In this document: positions 10,699-20,098 of the stretch, piece by piece
Position numbering within the stretch: position 1 is the first letter of the stretch
Layout: each line of letters begins with the position of its first letter
Source: Bigelowiella natans CCMP2755
Taxonomy: Eukaryota > Cercozoa > Chlorarachniophyceae
Reading direction: 5' to 3'
NCBI GenBank assembly: GCA_000320545.1
Contig: ADNK01000716.1
Coordinates: 1-21,474 of the forward strand
DNA: 21,474 nucleotides
Translations under genes and position numbers: made by a program
Notes under the pieces: generated by a model
What the model was told of the DNA's origin: nothing
What the model saw: only the letters and a program-made list of their open reading frames with translations
The model's database searches: none

Positions 10699-10759
10699 GA
10701 ATTGCAAAGCAACAGGAACTCCAAGCACCCACTTAACACCATAGGTCAAGGGTAAATGC

Positions 10760-12092
10760 ATGGACTATTGCGAGAATTCTTGTTTGGAGCTCAACGGAAA
10801 CGTCAGTCCTTATTTTCTGGAGGAAGAGCATGCGCAGTCAAACAGAATAAATATGAGTGAAAATTAGCGACTTCGCTTCGTTGCGATCGTTGCTGATTCA
10901 TGGGTGATGGGGCGTTGGCGTTTTGGTTCAGGTGGCCGACGAATGCGACGATTGCACTCCAGATAAATATGTAATTTTTATCATGTCCAAAACCCCTTCA
11001 TCCCTTTTCACTCACCCCAGAACTCGTTCAACCATTGAATCTCTTCCTCTTCTCACCCCCCCTTTGCTCCTCATGCCCCCATCCCTCTCTTCCCCGTCAT
11101 TGGTCTCGTTCTTCGCGATGGAAAATATCTTAGGAATGCTATCCTGGGGCTGAAGGGTACCTATTTCTTCACTCCGTGTATAGTTCCGTAGTTCCATTAT
11201 CGTTTACCCACTCAACTCTCTCCCCCCCCCTCTCCATGCCGTGTTTTCACACAGTTTTGCGGGAAGATCCGACCCGGTTCCTGAAGGAGAATGTATGACT
11301 GCATTTTCTTCTCAATTCGAGAAGAACCGCACGCTTGCAATGTGAAGCAGATGAAAATGTACGTGCGGGTAAATGACAAAAGAAATAAATGACTCTTTAG
11401 GCGACATGGATGCTGGGACACCGGAAGGAAAACAATGCAAGCTTCCGTCTGCTCGTCGCTCTCCAAAAGAGACTACTGGCGGCGACCAGCAGGTTGATTA
11501 TTGAATGCCCGTTTCTGCCTTTCAAAATGAATATCGACGATGATTATAACGCGGAATAGCAAGAACATTGGGCCTGCAAATACTTCGTTGATTACTAGAC
11601 CCCCTTCATGATAACAATATCTCTGCCTACTGCCGCCCCCCCCCGCCCCCTCTACCCTCAGAAGAACGTCGAGATAAGTGAAGAGGGCACAACTGACTTT
11701 TTTGCCGATGAAGAACCGGAAGAAGGGTTCGATTCGTCAACTCCGGAGGAGGCCCAAAGGCACTGGGAGGGAGGGCGGAAGTACCTTTACCACGAACCCG
11801 ACGAATGTCCAAACGAAATCCCAAGCAGCGGTAGTTATTGGAACTATATGCAGACGCATGTGCTATGGATGCCACCTGCTAAAGCAAGAATTCTGATATT
11901 GCAGGCACTCCCGGGCTTTACGTGATATGTGCGAAGCTGCCGTATCTGCACCCCAACCACTACACGGTGAATCTTGACGGGGAGAAGGATGGAGGCGTGG
12001 ACGCCTTGAGAGTGCCCAAGTCTTACTGGGCGGACGAGTTAGTGACGTTTTCCCTCAGATATAATATGAATGAATAAATGTACGTGTAAAGA

Positions 12093-12144
<52 letters not shown>

Positions 12145-13539
12145 CATCCTGCAGATTGGCTACGACGGTACGACGTGTGCTCTCCACAAACGCTATAAAA
12201 CCACGGACAAAACATGATTAAAATGACGATGGCGTGAGCGACTCGAGCTTCGCGGCACTTGCACCGACGATGACAGCGAAAGCGAGAGGAAGTTCAGAAG
12301 GGGGGGGGAGGGGGGGGGGGTGAATGCGGGGAAGTGCTCACATTACATATAAATGCCATTATTAGGCGGGGACAACGGATATAATCTATTCAAGGAAGCT
12401 TTTGACACGGGGGGGGCTGTGGAAAAGTACGCCCGAAAACAAGTAAAAAACCTACTTTGTTTTCTCGTTGTGACCAGTCATACACCACAACAGCTGGCTC
12501 TCCTCGGCTTGGCGATTGGCCAGTTGCACTGCAACACTCTCGAGCACGCGCGCGCGCGCGCGACTGCATGCATGCTTGGCCAGCACCGATAATTTCTGAA
12601 CCATTGAAATAGAAGGAATTTATAACTAGAAGCAACAAAACACACCCATCGATCCACACTGCCGTCAGGTCTCCTTTATACGCGACCGTTGGCTGGCGAT
12701 GATGCAGGTCGGTAACACGAATGAATGCACGGCACGCTCTAATGGAGATAACCCCTTCGCTTCGCTTTCCTCCCCGTCACCTTTGAAAAATCACTCGCGT
12801 TGGAGCTTGTCGAGAAGACGGCACATGTCCAGAGCGTAATGTATGAGTATTTACAATTCATATATTAATACGCATACTGCACAGGCGGTTCATGAAGTGG
12901 TCAACGACGACAAGCTCCTCAGTGCTAACGAGGGGCTCATGCGAATGCTCAGATCATCCCTGTGAGTGTGGTGTAGAGCGTTGTTTTGCAGCTAGTGTCA
13001 AATAATGTGTATGTTACTTTTGCATACATGAACGTAACTATTCCTGCATTTTCTATCGGCATATCGTATTCTCTCGAGCAGCTCGAAGAACATCTGTGGG
13101 AACAGGCGCAGCCACCAATGCAAAGAGGCCCGGTCAACCGTCCTCATGCAGAGCTGGGTAGTCTTTTTCTCCATCTGCCGGCGATGATAGGAGCACGCGC
13201 ATGCACGAACAGCATGGGCGAGTCAATACTAGCAACACTTCCGAGAGTGGCAATGCGAGCATGGGGTGTCCTTCCCATCAGCCGTGTTACACGCACGTGC
13301 GGAGAGGGCAAACAGCGCGCTCAAAGCCGAACCCCATCTTATGTCAGGTGAACGTGCTTCACAGAAGCGGGAAGTACGCTGGGGAGGTCTTCGAGGACGA
13401 GATGCACGACCACATGTGGCCTTGGCACGGTACGGAGTAGACGCCACGCGTGCAACCATTCGCTCATCGAAGCCGACATCGGAGGCATTGCAAGCGTCGA
13501 TAAACTATGCGAGCACGTTTGCTTGTCGTTGGTTGATTT

Positions 13540-13575
<36 letters not shown>

Positions 13576-13671
13576 TCTTCTTTCTCTCTTTCCCTCTTTC
13601 TCCTCTCTCCTTCTGTCTAGGCTATATTATCCTTGATGGCAATAACACAGGTCAGAACTGATCCTCACAGC

Positions 13672-13722
<51 letters not shown>

Positions 13723-14457
13723 TTATATATGTATATTGATATGGAGGGAGAGAGAGTGAGAGAGAGAGAGAGAGAGATTGTGAAAGTGTGAGTAAAAATA
13801 GAGAAAACTGAACCAAGTGATTCTTGTTTATTACCACTACGGTAGCCATTTGTATAGTCGAATGTTTTTGACGTGCTGAACGACTACTATCGTTCCTTGC
13901 AATATAGAAAGTACATCGGTGTAACAGTAACACCACGCGCTTTGGCGGTATACCTTGCCGTTGGCCGAATGGCGGCTTACTCAATTGCCACTGTTTCCTC
14001 CTCTTTGCTCTGTTCTACATCCAAATGATAGGGACAACCTTTGCCTCTCCGGACTTTGTACGTCAAATGCGGAATAAATGTTTACACCTGCTACATTTCG
14101 ATTAATATAAAATAATAAGTATATATATATATATATATATACATATATTTGGTATTATTGTTTTTTACAAATACTGTACATGATGTACAGAATAGTTTAC
14201 ATGGATAATGTTGAGTGACTGCAAACTTGGTGTCTATATGCATACACGTGTGTTTGAGACTGTGTGTGTGCGTGTGCGTGTGTGCGTGTATTTCCTCCAA
14301 CTCCCTCCCACAGGGAAATGTGTTCACTATGAAGCACTCTCAAAACTACGTTCGGCCAAGACTAATCATATATGCAGTCGATGAAACCTTCGCCAAAAAA
14401 TCTTTTAAAATAGGAATTATAATATAAAATGTGCATATGTATATGCATATATGTGTA

Positions 14458-14496
<39 letters not shown>

Positions 14497-14635
14497 CGAT
14501 GTATCTTAAACACAGATACTGATGCTTCCTGGTGGCATATACCATGTTCCACGAGTATGCAAACGGAGCACGTGCCCTGAACATAGAGTCACCCAGGCGT
14601 TTGATATTCGGTTGTTATACAAAACATATATACAC

Positions 14636-14672
<37 letters not shown>

Positions 14673-15582
14673 TATCGAAAGCCTCTCTCAAACAGGCAAA
14701 AGTGTGAAAAAATCGTATGCCTAAGCGATAAGCCCGTTAATCACATCATTTTGTAACTCAATGAACAAGGTTAAAGCAGCTAAATCAATTTCTGTCAATT
14801 TTTTCCTTGTCATCCCTTCCTCCCCTCTTTCTTCTTCTCAGCTTCACGCAACATATCAGTGGTCACGGTAATCAAAACTGAAGGACTAAGTGCATACTCA
14901 CTGCGTGGTGTGCTTGCTGCATCCTTTTCATGTGTGTATGTGTGTGTGTGTGTGTGTGTGTGCGTGCGTGCGTGTGTGATGTTTTTGTTCAAGGCATGAA
15001 CCTCCTCTACGAAGGGGAAATAGCCGAGGGTCAACCCATCTACCAGTGGTTTTATCAAAAGTAAATTTACGCGAGCAAGCAGACACTGCTGACACATATC
15101 ATCCGAATATGGCCAGTACCACATATATGGAAGCGGCTTCTTTAGAGGAAGAGTTTGTAGATGTATGCGCGTACATTTCTGCGACACGGCGTCCCTTGTG
15201 GCAGCTATCTTCTTCTGTAACCCTTGAAACTCCAATATCTATCAGATTACATAAGGCGCAGAAGCAGTTCATCTCAAGACCCTCAAACTTCGATTTCATC
15301 CCTTATGATTATGGTAGTAGCTCTAAAGAATATCTAGTCAGGAGAAAGCATAGTCGAGCTTATTATACCAAAGTGGTTAAGTGATTATTCAACCTTCTAA
15401 TAATTTCTTTTCTTTTCCGCGCCTTCTATCTAAATCCAGCTGCAGCTTTCAACACTAGAGATCAGGGGGGAAATGGCGACAGTGTCGACGAGGGCGATGA
15501 CGATGTCGATGACGACGATGACGACGACGATGACGACGATTTGTATCTTGACATGGATTTCTTGCCGGAGGATGACAACTAG
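10760..15582 (+). CDS. Unrecognised 19-exon protein, Cys-rich N-terminus and poly-Asp C-terminus
   Basis: Exons assembled by splice signal and phase: 10760-10801, 10932-10970, 11134-11156, 11255-11292, 11401-11492, 11662-11830, 11905-12041, 12155-12167, 12366-12442, 12806-12835, 12885-12961, 13082-13157, 13348-13429, 13621-13650, 14032-14061, 14314-14376, 14516-14554, 14994-15060, 15459-15582 (TAG). The product is about 415 residues. The N-terminus has paired cysteines (CENSC, ECDDC, ECYPGAEGF, GECDMD, KQC). The pattern ELNG...ECxxC...CxPGA recalls a short motif I associate with secreted stramenopile and haptophyte proteins, from memory only. Then come an acidic stretch (EEGTTDFFADEEPEEGF), a Tyr/Pro-rich segment (GLYVICAKLPYLHPNHYTV), a helical part (EKYARKQLVEKTAHVQS) and a His/Trp cluster (HDHMWPWHGYIILDG). 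The C-terminus is (Asp)11 followed by LYLDMDFLPEDDN. No signal peptide follows ATG 10760, so an upstream exon may be missing. Weakest calls: the 13-nt exon 12155-12167, exon 12806-12835, and the donor of 14032-14061, where a stronger GT at 14058 would break the frame. No function is assigned. Confidence 0.6.
12100..12142. repeat. (TA)n microsatellite
   Basis: In intron 12042-12154 of the 10760 gene, ending directly at an alternative TAG acceptor (12141-12143). Confidence 0.97.
12300..12320. repeat. Poly-G tract, one A interruption
   Basis: In intron 12168-12365 of the 10760 gene. Confidence 0.95.
12547..12562. repeat. (CG)8 alternating run
   Basis: In intron 12443-12805 of the 10760 gene, followed by TGCATGCATGC. 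It is a purine-pyrimidine alternation of the kind that can adopt Z-DNA. Confidence 0.85.
13550..13575. repeat. (TC)n microsatellite upstream of an acceptor
   Basis: It opens a long pyrimidine stretch that leads to the acceptor before exon 13621-13650. Confidence 0.95.
13677..13714. repeat. (AT)n microsatellite
   Basis: In intron 13651-14031. Degenerate TA and GA repeats follow to about 13780. Confidence 0.97.
13858..13947 (+). other. Exon-like 90-nt open segment inside an intron (possible alternative exon)
   Basis: It is preceded by TAG at 13855-13857 and followed by a strong donor GTATAC. It encodes 30 residues that look like protein (NVFDVLNDYYRSLQYRKYIG...). It is phase 0 on both sides, but the flanking assembled exons join in phase 1, where it would hit a stop. 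I therefore left it out of the main model. It may be an alternative exon, or my flanking phases may be wrong. Confidence 0.3.
14120..14140. repeat. (AT)n microsatellite
   Basis: In intron 14062-14313 of the 10760 gene. Confidence 0.95.
14174..14190. repeat. 17-bp palindrome, arms CTGTACAT/ATGTACAG
   Basis: Perfect 8-bp arms around one central G, in intron 14062-14313. Confidence 0.85.
14462..14495. repeat. (TG)n microsatellite
   Basis: In the intron before exon 14516-14554. Confidence 0.97.
14643..14669. repeat. (AT)n microsatellite
   Basis: In intron 14555-14993, which is otherwise without recognisable content. Confidence 0.95.
14931..14978. repeat. (TG)n microsatellite with CG variants
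   Basis: Close to the acceptor of exon 14994-15060. Confidence 0.95.
15061..15458. other. Intron containing a 112-codon open frame (15046-15384)
   Basis: A frame on the + strand stays open across most of this intron and ends at TGA 15382-15384. Its translation is of normal composition (for example NFDFIPYDYGSSSKEYLV). It has no convincing ATG at its start and no splice continuity with the host gene in that frame. It could be chance, an alternative terminal exon or a small nested gene. Confidence 0.35.
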
Positions 15583-16419
15583 AGACAGATGATCCTCAAA
15601 ATCCACTGTGCCCATCTAGCTGTGCACATCACAATGCAATGTGGCTGCATGTTTCGATGCACATCAGCAACCACATTGCGATTTGTGCATTTCATGTCAT
15701 TAGAAATTGAAGTGGCATCCATGCTGAAGTTCTGCAATGGCATTGGCAGGTGGCCATGGAGCGAAACAAAGGCAGATGATGAGCGTCAGTGTCCCAGAAT
15801 GTGCAGCGCGCGGCCATGCGTTGCAGACCAACAACACGGCGACAGAGGAAGCCATGGCGAGTGCATGCGCACGCGCAACCATCATGTGTGACACAGTGAC
15901 CACCAGAGAATTGTGAGATGAATGCATGCCAGCATCCAGAGCATGGCATGCAACAGTGATGCGCCATGCTAGCATGCACCCACATCCTGGACGACATCGT
16001 GCACGTCCGCCAAGAGAGTGTGGGCAACGACATCACGCAGCGTGAATGCGATCATGCGATGTGCAATGACGTCGTCCTGGTGCACGTGTGTTCAATCTGC
16101 AGCCCAGATCCAGAGATGCCATCACGTGCACATGCACTGCTGCAAGATGAGTCCCACACCAAACACCTTTCTCTGCTTCGATGAGATGTGACGGCTAGAC
16201 GGGCCACACCAGCACAGCACGGTTGTCCATGATCGTTCAGTTTGGCTGTGCTGAAAACCACATTGCGTCGTTCCAGCGTTCCGCACACATCCAAACGTGA
16301 CGCGCACGGCCGGCCCAGCTGGACGGTTGGCGGTGCCTGCTCGACAGCTGGCTAGCTGGACAAGCTAGCAAGACTGAAGTTTCAACAAGGACCACAACTG
16401 AAAGTTGATGCGTTGGCTG

Positions 16420-16460
16420 CAGTGGTGAGTCCTGAGCTAGCTGAGTCCTGATCACCACTG
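16420..16460. repeat. Hairpin with internal direct repeats and GCTAGC centre
   Basis: CAGTGGTGA (16420-16428) pairs perfectly with TCACCACTG (16452-16460). TGAGTCCTGA occurs twice, at 16426-16435 and 16442-16451, on either side of the palindrome GCTAGC (16436-16441). Inverted and direct symmetry are combined in 41 bp. Confidence 0.8.
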
Positions 16461-16562
16461 GACCAGGCTGCCTTGACTGCTTCGCAGCTCTCCCTCAAGC
16501 TTCGCCAGCTTCGGCAGCGAGTGAAGGACCTGAACTCTTTGTTGTTTCAACTTTGAGTGAAC

Positions 16563-16583
16563 TTGGAGACTTGAAGTCTCCAA
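16563..16583. repeat. 21-bp perfect palindrome, arms TTGGAGACTT/AAGTCTCCAA
   Basis: Ten-base arms flank a single G. The TTGAAGTCTC core recurs in the hairpin at 16776-16841. Confidence 0.85.
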
Positions 16584-16760
16584 ACGTGTGCACGCGCGCA
16601 ACGAACGTCCACCAAAGTTTTCACACGTGCTGGCGTGTGCCTGCTTCTGTGTGCCGCGTGCACGTCTGGACGTGTTCTTTCACAACTGCACGCACCTGCT
16701 CATCTCACACACTGATTTGCACCACACATGAACTCTGGTTTCAGCGAAATGACTGATGTG

Positions 16761-16772
16761 TCACACGTGTGA
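16761..16772. repeat. 12-bp palindrome TCACACGTGTGA
   Basis: A CACGTG-centred perfect palindrome just upstream of the nested hairpin at 16776. CACGTG is an E-box/G-box-type core, but no target gene is adjacent. Confidence 0.7.
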
Positions 16773-16775
16773 TTG

Positions 16776-16841
16776 AATTGTGTGCACATTCAGAGGTTGA
16801 AGTCTCTGAATGGGAAACCTCTTGAGTCAATGCACACAATT
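16776..16841. repeat. Nested two-stem hairpin (66 nt)
   Basis: The outer stem is AATTGTGTGCA (16776-16786) with TGCACACAATT (16831-16841). Immediately inside, CATTCAGAG (16787-16795) pairs with CTCTGAATG (16804-16812) around an 8-base loop. An 18-base bulge lies on the 3' side. All 20 stem pairs are Watson-Crick. Confidence 0.8.
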
Positions 16842-17184
16842 GGGAAGCAAGGTGCGTGTGGCGGCGACTTCAAGAACTGCTCCCCACGCTGGCATGCTGG
16901 CACGTGCCAGCGCATGGTTGCCCCGTGAGGGGCTTGGTTGGAGTTTTTCACTTGTCTCCCCCACCGACTTGTGTCCATCGAGCTAGCAAGGGGAGTTCGT
17001 GTGACGACCCTTGGGTCAAGATCCTCACTCAGCTTGTCCAGGGACTCCTTTGCCGTCCAAGTTTGTCAGGTGCAAAAATGACTCTCTGGATGAATCAATG
17101 CGAGTCAGTTGTTTGATCTGAGCAATCATCCAGGAAGAGTCTTTCACAACGGATCCAAACGTCCTTTCTGGCTTTCCAGCTTTG

Positions 17185-17490
17185 TCAATTGACCGAGGCA
17201 CCGGTCGCCGGGCACCACATCAACACAAGAGACGAGTTGTTGAACATCAAAAAGAGTGAGTTTTGGATGGGCTCCTCAGTGTGCTCGTAGTACCCCTTCC
17301 CGCTGCTCCTGTTGAAAGTCAGTTGGTTTTGTCCATGCGACATCGTATGTTGACTGCCAAAAGAAGAAATGGCGACTTTCCCATGACTCAATTTAAGATT
17401 TCCGGTGTTCTCGGAAATCGAGAGGGCGAAATCATGTATTTCAACCTTTATGCCATTGTCGCATGTGTGTAAATCCCACAAAATTGACAT
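17185..17490 (-). other. Open frame of 101 codons in the spacer, unrecognised
   Basis: Asn/Ser-rich frame on the - strand (for example SENTGNLKLSHGKVAISSF). An overlapping + strand frame (17263-17472) is also open, which weakens any coding claim. It lacks the palindrome density of its surroundings. A decayed mobile-element fragment is one possibility, with no diagnostic motif seen. Confidence 0.2.
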
Positions 17491-17598
17491 CGTCTCATCC
17501 TGCCTCTATACGTTCCAGTCTGACAAAATTGTCCCTCTTCTTCCATTGCTCAGAAGAAAGGTGCTGGGGGCACCTGTTGCTTCCAAATTAAGAACTGT

Positions 17599-17679
17599 GT
17601 GATAATCTTTGTGTGAGGATCAATCTTCCAAATTGTATACGTGATCTATGTATGAGGACCAATGTTCCAAATTGTATAC
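17599..17679. repeat. Tandem duplication of a roughly 40-bp unit just upstream of the GH3 start
   Basis: Unit 1 (17599-17640) and unit 2 (17641-17679) share most positions and both end in TTCCAAATTGTATAC. The second ends 38 bp before ATG 17718. It may lie in the promoter or 5' leader and supply repeated binding sites. The GTATAC half is itself palindromic. Confidence 0.75.
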
Positions 17680-17717
17680 GTGTGCACAGGGAATCTTGAG
17701 CAAAAACGGTGTGACAA

Positions 17718-19065
17718 ATGAAGCTGTTTCACCTGAGTTTGTGCCTGGGCATGCTCGCCAGATCAACGCTGGCATTGCCTAATTACCAAGGCTGCATGAC
17801 GCCAGAAGCGAAGAGTCGACCTTACTGCAACGAATCGCTATCGTTTAACGAGCGGATTGAGCTCCTTCTCGACGACATGTCAATCCAGGAACAGGTAGTC
17901 ATGCGTTCTTCGGGTGATTTCGGGCGGAAGGGGGTTGAAACAACCTCCTGCTTGTTTCTATTTGAAAACTAATATGCTTTTTAATCGCCTCATTGCGAAT
18001 AGGTTCTTCTCCTCAGCAATGACAACAGCACGCTCAACTGCAACATGCCCAGCGGGTATGTAAACGAGCGACCTTCTTAAATGCACATATTTGATGGTGG
18101 ATCGCATGTGAATTCTCCTCCATTGGGTCCTAGGAATCGTCCGTGCTCTCATTGATTATACACACATACAACACACAGAAACGTGTCGAGAATTGGCCTC
18201 CCACGATACACGTGGCTAATGGAGACTAACTCTGGGGTCCATTCTGTATGCCTTGGCGATGGCAAATGCGCGACAATGTAGAAATCATAACCAACCATTT
18301 GTGCTTGTTGAGGCACTGTCCCTTTCATGCAGCCTTCATGAGTGCAGCCTTTATGAGTGAGATAAAGGCTTCTTCGAATCAGTAGATTTGCTCATCGCTC
18401 TTCCCATCTCCGTGCCTCCTTATCCCTCCAGATTTCCAAGCCCAATGGCCATGGCGGCCTCCTTCAATCGATCCCTTTGGCGCGCAAAGGGAGACGTAAT
18501 TAGTACGGAGATGCGAGCGCTTTCGAATAATGGCGGCTACATTGATAGGGGAACGCTCCCCTCTGGGCTCTCTGGTTTTGGTGAGAGCATTATTTCACAT
18601 TCTCGCCTCCGGGTGTATGGAGTCACCGAAGACCAGCTTTATAGAGTGCTTCTTTCCTCCTTATCTATCAGGCCCAAACATCAACATTCTCCGCGACCCT
18701 AGGTTTGGAAGAGCGAGCGAGCTTCCAGGGGAAGATCCCTTCCTCAATGGTGCGTACGCGGCAGAGTACGTCAAGGGCATGCAGCAGGTTATCGATGATG
18801 ATGATGATGTTGATGCCAATGATGATGATGATAATGCATACCAGCACGCTATTGTAAAGGAAATAGCTATGCGTGTATAACTTTACGTTTTAGAATAGAC
18901 ATTTTGGGATGATTAATTGAAATAATGTTGTAGGTTGATGAGAATGGATACCACAAAATGAACAGCTACCTCAAGCACTTCACTGCGTAATGATAAAACA
19001 CAACACGGACGGAGGGGATCTGTTTCATCATTAACTGAATTTTACATCGCGTATCTCCTCTCCCT

Positions 19066-19112
<47 letters not shown>

Positions 19113-19322
19113 AGTGTTTCAATGACTGTCTTGACACATTCTTGGCGAACAATCCATCAGATATTCACGGGAGTTCCAGCGCCAGCATTCGAATGCTGTC
19201 ATTTCTACCTTCGACCTATACGACACGTACTTGAAACTGACTCCTTAATCATACAATTTGACGCTAATGGGATAGAGCGACAGAAATGTATAATACATGT
19301 GAATAAGTACATAAACACAAAC

Positions 19323-19362
<40 letters not shown>

Positions 19363-19491
19363 CTGTATAATTGGCAGATATCTACCCCACTATGAACGCA
19401 CGTTCAAGAAGGCAAACGCGAGCGGCGTTATGTGCTCTTACAACGGTCAGAGTCGCAGTACAACTATACACGCATTGCGCGTAGACGACAT

Positions 19492-19560
<69 letters not shown>

Positions 19561-20056
19561 ATTATCCAGCACACTTCGTCACGACCTTACACTGTGCGCT
19601 CTACAGGCATCAACGGCACGCCAAACTGCGCATCGAAGTTCCTGACGGACTTGATGCGGAAAACATGGGGGCAGCCGGATGCGCTCACCATGTCCGATTG
19701 CGGCGCGATCCGCGACGTCACGAAGCTTCCTTGGTATAGGCGAAGAAAGCACAAGCCTTCTTGCGTTGGCACTCTCATCCTGATCGATTATCATTTCGCC
19801 ATGACTTGAAATCCCCCCTCCCCCCCCCCCCCCCCCTTCCACCCTCCCTCTCTCTGCCTCCACATGCACGCGTGCCGGGCTATTATACGCTGATCCATCC
19901 GTTCTCTCCCAGGTTCTGGGCGCCCGATGAAGTTGCCTTGGTAAGATGTGTCGGCGTTGATGTATGCCAGTGGTGAATTCGAACACACAGCATGCATCAT
20001 CAAAAGCATAGCCCAGTCTAAGAAGAGCGACGACGACACAACCCCCATACCCGTAT

Positions 20057-20098
<42 letters not shown>

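Larger units (their letters stand above)
10276..10759. promoter_or_regulatory. Head-to-head promoter region between the kinesin and the 10760 gene
   Basis: 484 bp separate the two proposed start codons. Frames on the + strand are open over much of 10013-10487. I see no splice or motif support for a gene, and part of that stretch is the kinesin first exon read backwards. The region contains (GA)n at 10654-10684 and a TATA box at 10690-10698. Shared regulation of the two genes is possible but is inference. Confidence 0.45.
15583..17717. other. Intergenic spacer, palindrome- and hairpin-rich, free of microsatellites
   Basis: No supportable gene. Composition changes abruptly after 15582: TGCA, CATG, CACGTG and GCTAGC words dominate and simple repeats disappear, as in 407-2026. 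Strong inverted repeats sit at 16420-16460, 16563-16583, 16761-16772 and 16776-16841. A - strand open frame at 17490-17185 is noted separately. Confidence 0.65.

Noticed and set aside
13082-13157. Alternative reading of this exon as EEHLWEQAQPPMQRGPVNRPHAEL
   Set aside because: It is one base out of phase with the preceding exon. The in-phase reading (SKNICGNRRSHQCKEARS...) also ends in the phase the next exon needs.
14314-14412. Longer frame beginning GNVFTMKHSQNYVRP as exon content
   Set aside because: It reads well but has no donor that joins in phase to the next exon before its stop. The alternative frame joins cleanly on both sides.
15966-16756. Several open frames of 60-90 codons in the right spacer
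   Set aside because: They are present on both strands over the same DNA, lack motifs or splice context, and are explained by low stop-codon density in GC-richer palindromic sequence.
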